Source of the DNA: Nostoc sp. PA-18-2419
GTDB taxonomy: Bacteria > Cyanobacteriota > Cyanobacteriia > Cyanobacteriales > Nostocaceae
Length of the DNA: 48,459 bases
Reading direction: 5' to 3'
Assembly: GCF_005869855.1 (NCBI RefSeq)
Contig: NZ_SZNH01000007.1
Coordinates: forward strand, 216,022 to 264,480
The notes beneath the pieces were generated by a model. That model was given only the letters and a program-made list of their open reading frames with translations, ran no database searches and was not told the origin of the DNA. Below are positions 17,106-25,601 of the stretch, piece by piece; the first letter of the stretch is position 1, and each line of letters begins with the position of its first letter. The position numbers were made by a program, and so were the translations under genes.

Positions 17106-19259
17106 CTACTTTGTTAAAACAAAATAAAATTCTATATCCTCTGTTGGATTAGATAGAGTAGGTTGCGACCACACAGATGACCAAGGATTAATATTTTTGC
17201 ATACGTAATCTATTATTAAAGTAAAACTACTATAAGTGAAAGTATGGAAGTGTATATTAAGTTGTTCACGGAAATTTTTATCTACTTTTTCATACAATTT
17301 ATCGGGTTCTGTGGGAAAAGCCAATTGATAAAATTCTACGTAATGTTCTCTATCTCGCTCTGATGAAGGATTTTGATAATCTAAAATCAAGTGTTCTAGT
17401 GTCGTCAATTTGCGCTGTTTATCAAAGGTTCTTTCTTTGTCTGGTATCACTAAAACTAAATAACCTCCCACACGAAGTTTATTGTAAGCATTTTTGAGAG
17501 CTAATAAAACATTTTTCACATGTTCAATAACATGACAAGCAACTATAAAATCAAGACTATTATCTTCAATACTTTCAAGCTTTTCTAAATCTGTAATCAA
17601 AGTTGGTTCAATTAAACTATGAGGATTTTGACCTGTATATAGTTGATCTTTGATTGTTGTTTGAGAATATATATCTGCATATTCAACACTACAGTGTAAA
17701 GGTATAGGAAAAGGAGATGCAGCAGCTCCAACTTCTATCCCTTTACCACGAAGCCTAGACGCAGCTATTTCCCGCATCTGCATACTACTACAATTTCTTG
17801 GCGGATTTTGCCAATCGGCAAATGACCAAAAATGTGGTGTAGGGTGAGCGGGAAGATAGTTTAGCAACGTTTCGTCACTTACTATTTGAATATCATCAGG
17901 GCAAGTATACCCATTATTATTTATCCAATGTATATCTGGCACATAGTGACGATATCCATTTTTTACATAAAATACCATTGAGCCGAAAATACTGCCATTA
18001 GATTGCATTAAAACGCCACTAGATTTAGTTTCGCGATTGATAAATTTAGTTTCAGGATTGAGAATGAAATTATAAACTTTTTTGATTTCAACATCCCAAT
18101 CTGCATGGTTATTTATTATTTCTTGGGCAGCATTAACTCTAATATATTCTAAATCTTCGTATCGTTCGATTGCTTCTGATATTGTTTCAGCTATATATGT
18201 AGCGCTTGGATAAGATAAAAGACAGTTTTGCCTATCTTTCAATAACCATTTTGTACTGTTATTGATATTAGAAACGACTAATACACCGCACGCCATCATC
18301 TCGAATGGTAAGTAAGAGGGATGCTTAGTCATCATCATAGATAGTCCAATATGACAGGAGCGATATAAATCTCCTGTTGCTTCATAACTTAGCAAACCAA
18401 GATTTTCTATTACTCCTTCTAACCCATAGTCTTTAGGTTTCCAGTTTGCACCAGCTGACAATATTTTAATATTAGAACCGTAACGATTTTTGAGTTGACG
18501 CATAGCTGTAATGGCTAGCTCAAAAGCGTTGCGAGGATGTCCAGGACGACCATAAAAAAAGATTCGTTTGGGGTTATCTTTCCTGGAACTATTATCGGCA
18601 TAGAAAACTCTAGTATCTACGCAAGGCGTAAAGTGAATAGATTTTCCCCCATATTCACTTTCATATATATTTTTTAAACTAATAGTATTAGCAATTCCAT
18701 AAAATCCAAAACGGTATGTTGCTTCAGCTTGAGCATAAGTGGAACCAGCTGGATAAAATAAAGGTTCAAAATCCTGAATAAAATAAAATTTCAATCCAGT
18801 ATTTTGAACCTTTAACAATATATAAGCAGTTGTCCAAAGTGTGGCTATAGAAAAATCGGCAGGCTGTATATTATGAATTGCTTGTATCGTATTAAGTACT
18901 ATAACCTCACAAGTTCTTAATTCAGGAAATGCCTGAATAATATTCCCAAAAATCACATCAGCCTTTGCTTCTCCACAAATCAAAAATCTTTGATGCATTC
19001 CTCCTTTTTGAAGTAAATAATCAGCCGTCCGGAGTATTGTCATGACTCCGCCATAAAAAGCATTTTCAAAGGATGGGAGATACCAATTGACAATATGAGA
19101 TCCAGATAAAATAACTCTTTCTGGATGTTGCTGAATTTGATCAATATCACTTAAGGAAAAATCCATAACTGCGGCTAATGCAGTTGCATCTTTAGTGTAC
19201 TTATCTAAAGGAATTAGCTTATCTTTAATTAACTTTTTCAGAAATACTGGAATATTCAT
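17106..19259 (-). CDS. Bifunctional glycosyltransferase (GT4)-methyltransferase fusion
   Basis: 717 residues from ATG 19259, which overlaps the upstream stop as TGATG and is preceded by GGGAG 8 bases away; a TTG one codon earlier is less likely. Residues about 45-400 form a GT-B transferase of the WsaF/rhamnan type: FYFIQDFEPLFYPAGS, RIFFYGRPGHPRNAFELA, and LSMMMTKHPSYLPFEMMACG with the acidic donor motif. Residues about 415-475 form a small YVKNGYRHYVPD...VSDETLLNYLPA module seen in other exported or glycan-linked proteins. Residues about 495-715 form a class I methyltransferase (GIEVGAAASPFPIP, FIVACHVIEHVKN, LRVGGYLVLVIPD). One chain could add and methylate a sugar, for example a capping residue. 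Confidence 0.9.
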   Translation of the reverse strand: MNIPVFLKKLIKDKLIPLDKYTKDATALAAVMDFSLSDIDQIQQHPERVILSGSHIVNWYLPSFENAFYGGVMTILRTADYLLQKGGMHQRFLICGEAKADVIFGNIIQAFPELRTCEVIVLNTIQAIHNIQPADFSIATLWTTAYILLKVQNTGLKFYFIQDFEPLFYPAGSTYAQAEATYRFGFYGIANTISLKNIYESEYGGKSIHFTPCVDTRVFYADNSSRKDNPKRIFFYGRPGHPRNAFELAITAMRQLKNRYGSNIKILSAGANWKPKDYGLEGVIENLGLLSYEATGDLYRSCHIGLSMMMTKHPSYLPFEMMACGVLVVSNINNSTKWLLKDRQNCLLSYPSATYIAETISEAIERYEDLEYIRVNAAQEIINNHADWDVEIKKVYNFILNPETKFINRETKSSGVLMQSNGSIFGSMVFYVKNGYRHYVPDIHWINNNGYTCPDDIQIVSDETLLNYLPAHPTPHFWSFADWQNPPRNCSSMQMREIAASRLRGKGIEVGAAASPFPIPLHCSVEYADIYSQTTIKDQLYTGQNPHSLIEPTLITDLEKLESIEDNSLDFIVACHVIEHVKNVLLALKNAYNKLRVGGYLVLVIPDKERTFDKQRKLTTLEHLILDYQNPSSERDREHYVEFYQLAFPTEPDKLYEKVDKNFREQLNIHFHTFTYSSFTLIIDYVCKNINPWSSVWSQPTLSNPTEDIEFYFVLTK

Positions 19260-22132
19260 CAAAGTTCTCCCTTTTTTACTTTTAATTTCAAAGGAACTAC
19301 AGATGCAAATGCAGGATGAAAATAAGGATCGTTTGCTAAAGAATCATTAAATTTTGGCAGATTATATTCTGGTAAATCAGCTAAAAACACTCTCGCATGA
19401 GGATTTACCAAACCACGTTTATTAGCAGCTCCACTAGCTTGACAAAGTTTGATTGTTGAATGCACCACAGAAGGAGAATCTGTAGGTAATCCTCCTACAT
19501 TTAAGTAATGTTTATAATTAAAAGCTACAGCCCAAGGAGAACTAGCGCTACAGTTCCGATACCATAAAGCTCCACCAAATGTTTCCCAAGTATATAAGTT
19601 TCTACCATAAAATAACGGAAAGCCATTATTATGTTTATCAACAATCAATCCAGCTTCGACAACTATATTTTTATTTGTCAAAATAAGTGCTGAAGAAAAT
19701 CCGATAGCTGGATGATTAAGAACCCAACCGCTTAATTCTTCTATCCATCCCTCTTGAAATCTGGCGATTTGACCTGATACAAACAAGACCACATCAGGAG
19801 TGTCCTGTCTCGCTGCTTCTGCTAAAGTTGCTAACTTAGAATTTCCTTCACTAAAGACCAACCAATCAATAGGTAAATTAATATGTTTTGTTAGTGTCTT
19901 GATTTCACTTGCTTGTGAATAATAATTAGATTCTGGCAAAACGATTTTGGCTTTATGCAAGTTAGAGTCAGTAAATACTGAAATAGCACTGATGCAAGCT
20001 GATAAATAGCTCCAAGGTACTTCTCCATCAATAACAATTGATACTTTCGCAGGTGGAGTTTTCCACTGTAATCTAAAACCACATTCTGTATGTGGTGAAA
20101 TTATCGCTGGTAATTGCGTTCGACTTAGATGATCTTTAAGACACTTTAGCTGCGCTTCAAGTGCATAGGGTTTAGAATCTATCCCTAAAGAAGTTGAACC
20201 TTGTATAATACGCCAGTGGTAAAGTACAGAATTAATTCGCGCAATACGTGATGTTTGCTCTGTAATACGTAAAAATAAATCCCAATCTTGTGCTCCATCG
20301 GTTTCTGGACGAAATCCCCCTAAAGAATTCACAAGCTCTCGACGAGCAATACATAAATGAGTTAAATAATTAGCTGAATACAAAATTTCTGGACTCCACT
20401 CTGGCTTGAGTAAGAGCCGAGACCTGGTCGTACTGTTTGCACAGACACAGTCTTTATCTGAGTAGATGAAATCTAAATCTGGCTGCTCGCATAATTTCTT
20501 TGCTACTTCATAAAATGCCCAAGGGGTTAACAAATCATCATGATCGAGTAAAGCTATAAATTCTCCAGTAGCGATTTCTAAAGATACATTTGAATTACCA
20601 GAAATTCCTTTATTTTCTGGTAAAATGGCAATCTTAATTCGTTTATCTTGCAAACTTAAATCTTTTAAGTATTCAATCGTGTCTAAATTACTAATATCTG
20701 CGAATGCAATACACAACTCCCAGTTGGTATAAGTTTGTTGCAATACACTATTGATTGTCTCTTTTAAAATAGTTATGGGTAATTTATAGACTGGAAGTAT
20801 TACACTGATAACAGGTTGATAATTTAAAGATAAAGTTTGATTTTTTTGTTGCTTTAGTTCGTCATTAGTTGGTTCGTAGTCTTTTATCCATTGTGTATAT
20901 TCTGAAGAATCAGCTAATTTTTGTAAAACTTCTGCTACTAGTGTATCTGTGAAACTAATCTTAGTACGGAAACCCATCATTTTATATGTTAAAAAATTTA
21001 ATGCACGTTTATTAAATACCTCATAACCTTCTGTACGAATTATGGTAATACTTTTAATAGCAATTGATATCAAAGGTAAATTTATATTAGTATTCTGTAT
21101 TTTCTGTACTAAGTTTAAATATATTTTTCGCAACTTCCAAAACTTGCTAGTTTCCATCCAAGAGACAAGATTTCGCCAATTTTCTAATTCTACTTGAGTT
21201 GCTTGGAGTTGATGTTGAGAGCTTTCTAATTCTACTTGAGTTGCTTGGAGTTGATGTTGAGAGCTTTCTAATTCTACTTGAGTTGCTTGGAGTTGATGTT
21301 GAGAGCTTTTTAATTCTACTTGAGTTGCTTGGAGTTGATGTTGAGAGCTTTCTAATTCTACTTGAATTGCTTGGAGTTGATGTTGAGAGCTTTCTAATTC
21401 TACTTGAGTTGAACTTACTTTAGATTCTAAATTTACTATCTTTGACTGAATAATATTTTTATTCTTTAATTCATTGTTTAAGTTATCAAAATATAACTCA
21501 TTAAATTCCAAAAGCTTATTAATTTCTATGACTTCATCTTCTATTTTACGTAGTAAAATGCCATGAGGTATTAAATCATATATGTCAAAATTGTAATCAG
21601 GAATAAAACCATGATCGATAAATATTTTGAGCCAATTAATCCGAGGTAAAACTGTTAAATGTGTTGGTTCTCCAAAATCTTCAGAAGTAGATGAGAAAAA
21701 TATGACTTTGCCATATTTACACATATTTTTAATTGCATTGAATGCCTCATCCCGTGGCATGTGTTCTACCACTTCAATACATATTACTAAATCATAAGAG
21801 TCTTTAAATTTATCAAAAGCATTTGAATCAGCAGCAGAAGCAACAAAAACACAAGATTTTAGATCTTCTCTTACACAAGATATTGCATATTCAGAATAAT
21901 CAAAACCATGAACAAAAACACCTCGATTGTAACATGCTTCTACTAAAAAACCTTTGGCACATCCAACATCTAATACGGAACTAGGCGATACATAATTTAT
22001 TAATTTATCCGCAACTGCATTAAAAAAACGCAACCAGTGTCCATCGTGAGCTGTCCTATCATAAGGAATACCAGGAACCATCTGTAGATAATAGTTTTCA
22101 TCATAAAAATTCTGATATTCTAACTTAACCAT
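19259..22132 (-). CDS. Methyltransferase - coiled coil - glycosyltransferase family 2 fusion
   Basis: 957 residues. Residues about 45-170 form a SAM methyltransferase (VLDVGCAKGFLVEA, VICIEVVEHMPRDEA). About 200-325 is coiled coil, of which about 248-317 is built from a 14-residue unit (QVELESSQHQLQAT) encoded by exact 42-bp DNA repeats. From about 440, ISVILPVYK, LLDHDDLLTPWAF and IYSDKD identify a GT2 domain, and about 690-940 is a second, degenerate GT2-like region (FVSGQIARF, SPWAVAFNYKHYLNVGG). The ATG at 22132 follows Wzt by 6 bp. Methyltransferase plus coiled coil beside an ABC exporter recalls WbdD, the chain terminator and ruler of E. coli O9a; that similarity is of layout only. Confidence 0.92.
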   Translation of the reverse strand: MVKLEYQNFYDENYYLQMVPGIPYDRTAHDGHWLRFFNAVADKLINYVSPSSVLDVGCAKGFLVEACYNRGVFVHGFDYSEYAISCVREDLKSCVFVASAADSNAFDKFKDSYDLVICIEVVEHMPRDEAFNAIKNMCKYGKVIFFSSTSEDFGEPTHLTVLPRINWLKIFIDHGFIPDYNFDIYDLIPHGILLRKIEDEVIEINKLLEFNELYFDNLNNELKNKNIIQSKIVNLESKVSSTQVELESSQHQLQAIQVELESSQHQLQATQVELKSSQHQLQATQVELESSQHQLQATQVELESSQHQLQATQVELENWRNLVSWMETSKFWKLRKIYLNLVQKIQNTNINLPLISIAIKSITIIRTEGYEVFNKRALNFLTYKMMGFRTKISFTDTLVAEVLQKLADSSEYTQWIKDYEPTNDELKQQKNQTLSLNYQPVISVILPVYKLPITILKETINSVLQQTYTNWELCIAFADISNLDTIEYLKDLSLQDKRIKIAILPENKGISGNSNVSLEIATGEFIALLDHDDLLTPWAFYEVAKKLCEQPDLDFIYSDKDCVCANSTTRSRLLLKPEWSPEILYSANYLTHLCIARRELVNSLGGFRPETDGAQDWDLFLRITEQTSRIARINSVLYHWRIIQGSTSLGIDSKPYALEAQLKCLKDHLSRTQLPAIISPHTECGFRLQWKTPPAKVSIVIDGEVPWSYLSACISAISVFTDSNLHKAKIVLPESNYYSQASEIKTLTKHINLPIDWLVFSEGNSKLATLAEAARQDTPDVVLFVSGQIARFQEGWIEELSGWVLNHPAIGFSSALILTNKNIVVEAGLIVDKHNNGFPLFYGRNLYTWETFGGALWYRNCSASSPWAVAFNYKHYLNVGGLPTDSPSVVHSTIKLCQASGAANKRGLVNPHARVFLADLPEYNLPKFNDSLANDPYFHPAFASVVPLKLKVKKGEL
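21183..21411. repeat. 42-bp in-frame tandem repeat, five full copies plus a partial
   Basis: Units begin at 21183, 21225, 21267, 21309 and 21351, with a 19-base partial unit at 21393. Copies are nearly identical; single changes occur at the start of unit 4 (ttt for tct, Glu to Lys) and in unit 5 (gaattg for gagttg). 42 bp equals 14 codons or two heptads, so copy-number change keeps both frame and coiled-coil register. Confidence 0.97.
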
Positions 22133-22138
22133 CTTTAC

Positions 22139-22882
22139 CTACTCCTGTATAGTTAGTGTATTCAAATATTTTTTGACTGCTTCTTCAGCATTCCCGATAA
22201 AGTTCACCCTTCCTTTATCTAACCAAACTAAACGATTACAGTATTTGACAATAAATTTTAAATCGTGTGAAACTACCAACACTGTGGCATTGCCATCCCA
22301 AAAATTATCAATTCTTTGCTTACACTTATTTTTAAAATTTTCATCTCCTACTGAGAGAACTTCATCTAATATCAAAATATCTGGTTGGACATCAGTAGCG
22401 ATCGCAAATCCTAATCGCGCTACCATACCCGAAGATAATCCTTTCAATGGTACTAGTGCATAATTTTCTAACTCTGCAAACTCTAAAATTGACGGCGTTC
22501 TTTCCTGCATTTCTGTTCGAGAATATCCCAGTAAGACACCATACAGTAGAATATTATCTAACACAGAAATTTCTGAATCAAACCCTGCTCCAAGCTCTAT
22601 CAACGGGGCAATATGACCACGAACTCTCACCACACCACTTGTCGGCTGCAAAATGCCACAAATCACCTTGAGCAGTGTTGATTTTCCCGAACCATTGGCG
22701 CCAATAATTCCTAATTTCTCACCTGAATTTACCGCAAGATTTATTTCATTTAGCACCAACTTTTTTACAGGCTGGTGATATTTACCCTCAACAAATGATA
22801 AAATTGTCTTTTTAAGATCATAAGAAAACTCTTCTTGTGTTCGTCGCAACAGCGAAACATTATCTAGGCGAATTACTTCCAT
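22139..22882 (-). CDS. wzt: Polysaccharide ABC exporter, ATP-binding subunit (Wzt/TagH-type)
   Basis: 247 residues. Walker A is GANGSGKST at about 59-67, the signature is LSSGMVARLGFA, Walker B is ILILDEVLSVGD, and the switch His is in VVSHDL. The sequence layout (IAPLIELGAGFDSEISVLDN) is characteristic of O-antigen/teichoic-acid exporters. It ends soon after the nucleotide-binding fold, so it lacks the C-terminal carbohydrate-binding domain that some Wzt proteins use to recognise capped O antigen. It follows wzm with no gap and precedes the methyltransferase-GT2 fusion by 6 bp. It powers export of a lipid-linked glycan across the cytoplasmic membrane. Confidence 0.94.
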   Translation of the reverse strand: MEVIRLDNVSLLRRTQEEFSYDLKKTILSFVEGKYHQPVKKLVLNEINLAVNSGEKLGIIGANGSGKSTLLKVICGILQPTSGVVRVRGHIAPLIELGAGFDSEISVLDNILLYGVLLGYSRTEMQERTPSILEFAELENYALVPLKGLSSGMVARLGFAIATDVQPDILILDEVLSVGDENFKNKCKQRIDNFWDGNATVLVVSHDLKFIVKYCNRLVWLDKGRVNFIGNAEEAVKKYLNTLTIQE

Positions 22883-23689
22883 TTACAGCAAATCCATAAA
22901 TTGATGTCGCCATAAGTGGAAACAAGTCCATCCCAAGGCTAAAATAATTACTCCACTGAGCAAAGCACCCCAAATTAAACTTAAATCCGGTCGAGAATGA
23001 GATAATGTAATCTGACGTAGACTTTCAATAATTGGTGATAATGGATTGAAACCTAAAAACTGCCTTACCTGCGGTGGAACAATGGCTGCTGGATAAAATA
23101 TCGGACTACTAAGCCAAATTACAAATACAACTAATTCATAGAAATAAGGTAAGTCTCTGAAAAATACATATAAAGCACTAACTAAAAAACCTATTCCTGT
23201 AGAAACTAAAATTAGGGCTAGAAACGGAAATACTAGCGCAAATACATTGACTAAACTTTTGGAATTAATCAAAGTCATTACTGCTAGCAACGGAAATGTC
23301 CCGACTGAAAACTGAAATATGTTTGCACCAATCATTGATACAGGAAAAACGCTAACTGGCAGACTAATTTTATTTAATAGTGAGCCATTACCGACTACAC
23401 TACTCAATGCCTGAGAGGTAGAAGCTGAGAAAAAATTGATTACTACCAGTCCTGTAAAGGCTGCCAACACATAGTTCAGTATTGAGTTACCGTAATAAGA
23501 GGCAAAAGTTGTACCAAAAATCGCTGTGTACAGCCCCGTCATAATCAGCGGGTTGAACAACGACCAATAAACCCCTAAGAACGAACCTCGATAACGTACT
23601 TTAAGATTTCGCGCTACCAAAACGTGGAGCAATTCCCAGTAGCGCCGCGCTTGCAACCAAGTTGAACTATCTTTAAGTGAAATTATCAT
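22883..23689 (-). CDS. wzm: Polysaccharide ABC exporter, permease subunit (Wzm, ABC-2 type)
   Basis: 268 residues with an N-terminal amphipathic LLHVLVARNLKVRYRGSFLG, typical of Wzm/TagG proteins, followed by six hydrophobic segments. YFYELVVFVIWLSSPIFYP and FNPLSPIIESLRQ are conserved in this family. It is the first gene of the polysaccharide locus on the minus strand. The 318 bp upstream are gene-free and should carry the main promoter of the locus. It pairs with the adjacent ATPase to move an undecaprenyl-linked polysaccharide to the periplasm. Confidence 0.95.
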   Translation of the reverse strand: MIISLKDSSTWLQARRYWELLHVLVARNLKVRYRGSFLGVYWSLFNPLIMTGLYTAIFGTTFASYYGNSILNYVLAAFTGLVVINFFSASTSQALSSVVGNGSLLNKISLPVSVFPVSMIGANIFQFSVGTFPLLAVMTLINSKSLVNVFALVFPFLALILVSTGIGFLVSALYVFFRDLPYFYELVVFVIWLSSPIFYPAAIVPPQVRQFLGFNPLSPIIESLRQITLSHSRPDLSLIWGALLSGVIILALGWTCFHLWRHQFMDLL

Positions 23690-24007
23690 CCTTAAAAACT
23701 ACCACACACCACACGGGAGTTATTTGCGAATTTTATACTATTAGAGTGTACTTTGCTGCACTAGCCTACTATGAATAACTTTGCTTTAAAAAGTATTGTT
23801 AAATACAGTATTAACTACCATTTTTCTACTCTTAAGCGCATCTTCCTCCTGGAAGACTAGTTAATTTATCAATTGGTTCCTAAGAACTCTTTAGCACAAA
23901 CCAGCAGGCTTTTTTTATCATAAAATTTTTCAAAAGTCAAATATCATCCATTTCAGGATATCTACGATTATTAAAATTATTGAATTATTTACGCACTAGT
24001 CCATAAC
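23690..24007. other. Gene-free interval upstream of the polysaccharide locus
   Basis: AT-rich, no ORF of note. It must contain the promoter for wzm and the genes downstream of it. A T-run at about 23912-23918 after ccagcaggc could act as a terminator for plus-strand transcription, but I see no strong stem. No ops/JUMPstart-like element was recognised. Confidence 0.5.
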
Positions 24008-24358
24008 CTAACTCAAACTATCTCGATCAACTCCTTGAGAACGCAAATACTCTGCTAATTGATCAGGCCGTTGGCGTTCTTGTTCAGCTTTTTCTTTTGA
24101 TGTCGGCACCCAACCTGTTGAATTATACCAACGCAACCACAAGCCTGTTGTCTGCTGATAATAACCTTGCCACAGACCTAATCGTAGTTCTAATTCTTGG
24201 TATCAGAAGCGGTTTTCTGGTAAAGAAATTGCCTCGTAGCAAGTGCCTATCAGTTGAAAGGCACAGAAATGATTTTCATAGCAGTCATAGATAACGTAGT
24301 AGGGAACCCGCAAAATGCGCTCATATACTTCTCACTTAGGAGGATCTGTTCGATACAT
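24008..24358 (-). pseudogene. Uma2-family (DUF820) C-terminal remnant with two in-frame TGA codons
   Basis: Read on the minus strand in one frame from ATG 24358 to the TAG at 24008-24010, the translation is MYRTDPPK*EVYERILRVPYYV...SLPENRF*YQELELRLGLWQG...GWVPTSKEKAEQE...LRSQGVDRDSLS. This is the C-terminal half of a cyanobacterial Uma2 protein (PD-(D/E)XK-like fold). Both stops replace residues that are Trp in relatives as I recall them (PKWE and RFWYxELE), so TGG became TGA twice. No frameshift is needed. The N-terminal half and catalytic residues are missing, so it is a decayed copy beside a second Uma2 gene. Confidence 0.85.
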
Positions 24359-24376
24359 GACTGCTACCTTTATTGC

Positions 24377-25127
24377 TTAACTCAAGCTATCTGGATTTAC
24401 TCCTAACGATCGCAAATGTTCCGCCAACCGTTGCGATCGCAGTTGTTCTTGTTCCAACCACAATTGTGCCTCAGATGCCTGTTGCTATGCTTGTGATGCT
24501 TGTTGTTGTGCTGCAATAGCCACCTGTTGGGCGGTAATAGCAGCTTCCTTTGGCGTTGGAACTAAATCACCATCAGGCGTAAAGTAGCCTAGTTTACCTG
24601 CTTCTATGCCTAAATACAAGCTCAGGACATCGCTCCAACGCCATCCTCGCGCATTTGGCGTAATTTCCTGATACTTATTGCCTACCAATTCAAAACCGCT
24701 AAATTCCAAATTCTCTGGCGAAAACCAGAAATATTCTGGTGTGTGAAATCGATTTTCATAGAGATTCTTCTTCAAATTCCGGTGAATATCAGCCGTACTT
24801 TCTGAAAGTAATTCAATAATTAAATCTGGATAACGACCATCTTCTTCCCAGACTACCCAAGAATTACACGATTGCTTTTCGGTGTTTTTGACCAAAAACA
24901 AGTCTGGTCCCCGAAAATCCCGATTTCGCAGTTGTTGACGGCTAAAATAGATTGTGAGATTCGCACCTATAAAAAAATTATCACAGTCACGCCACAGCCA
25001 CTCAACGGAAGTTACTAAAAGAAGTAACTGCATGTAGTGTAATGAAGTTTCCATCTCCGGCTCATCACTTAACAACCGAGTTGCATCGGGCATCATGTTG
25101 TTCTAGCTGTTGCGCTGTGACAAACAT
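24377..25127 (-). pseudogene. Uma2-family (DUF820) gene interrupted by an amber codon and an N-terminal frameshift
   Basis: The open part, 25096-24485, encodes 203 residues with Uma2 motifs: LHYMQLLLLVTSVEW, RGPDLFLV, GRYPDLIIELLSEST (acidic active-site region) and PEYFWFSPEN. A TAG at 24485-24487 replaces a Gln codon in the Q/A-rich tail, and the same frame continues 35 more codons (...SEAQLWLEQEQLRSQRLAEHLRSLGVNPDSLS) to TAA at 24377. Upstream, ATG 25127 encodes MFVTAQQLEQ, the usual Uma2 start, but one base out of frame with MMPDATRLL. The truncated 203-residue product could still be made. The tail resembles that of the remnant at 24008-24358, so the two were tandem paralogues. Confidence 0.8.
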
Positions 25128-25290
25128 TGGGTATATACCTGTTTGGTTGTTGATTTAATTTTAAGCTTTTTGTCATTTGTTATTAGTTTTTCCCCTCTGC
25201 CCCTGTACTCCCCACTTCTATTGGAATTTGTGAGAGGTGAGTCAGGGATTGAGCTAAACTGAGACTTGGTTTATTGCATTGTAATCAGGC

Positions 25291-25482
25291 ATGGAAATCG
25301 GACAAAAGGTTAAAGTTTATCGTTTGCGCGATCGCGTTTCTCCTCCCATTGCGAAAAAACTAGGACAAGTGGGTACTATCCAAGGCTATAAAGTTACTGA
25401 TGGTCAAGGTATCGGTGTAGTAGTGCTGTTTGAGGATAATTCTTCGACTTGGTTTTTTGAAGATGAAATCAAGCCTGTGTAG
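25291..25482 (+). CDS. petP: Cytochrome b6f complex subunit PetP (DUF2862)
   Basis: 63 residues beginning MEIGQKVKVYRLRDRVS and ending STWFFEDEIKPV, the pattern of the cyanobacterial/red-algal DUF2862 family with an SH3-like fold, identified as PetP. PetP is a small peripheral b6f subunit on the cytoplasmic side that influences linear electron flow. The start ATG at 25291 fits the family length of about 65 residues. It is followed after 119 bp by the ArsA-like gene on the same strand. The assignment rests on recognising the family. Confidence 0.82.
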   Translation: MEIGQKVKVYRLRDRVSPPIAKKLGQVGTIQGYKVTDGQGIGVVVLFEDNSSTWFFEDEIKPV

Positions 25483-25601
25483 GAGAAAAAACTCAAATCG
25501 AGATTCTTATTGGAATCTAAAGTTGAAAGCATAAGCTGAGAATCTTTGTTGAGTGCTAAGTTGGAGTTGAAAAGACTGGCGGTGAAAATAGGAATCAAGT
25601 A

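Noticed and set aside
21183-21411. Possible CRISPR array
   Set aside because: Repeats are contiguous with no spacers and lie in frame inside a coding sequence.
21199-21423. Plus-strand ORF encoding LLELLGVDVESFLI-type repeats
   Set aside because: It is the antisense reading of the 42-bp repeats in the methyltransferase-GT2 fusion gene and has no independent support.
23690-24007. ops/JUMPstart element for the polysaccharide locus
   Set aside because: No GGCGGTAG-like sequence was found, and RfaH-type control is not expected in cyanobacteria.
24097-24294. Plus-strand ORF over the Uma2 remnant
   Set aside because: The minus-strand reading gives clear Uma2 similarity; the plus frame is a shadow.
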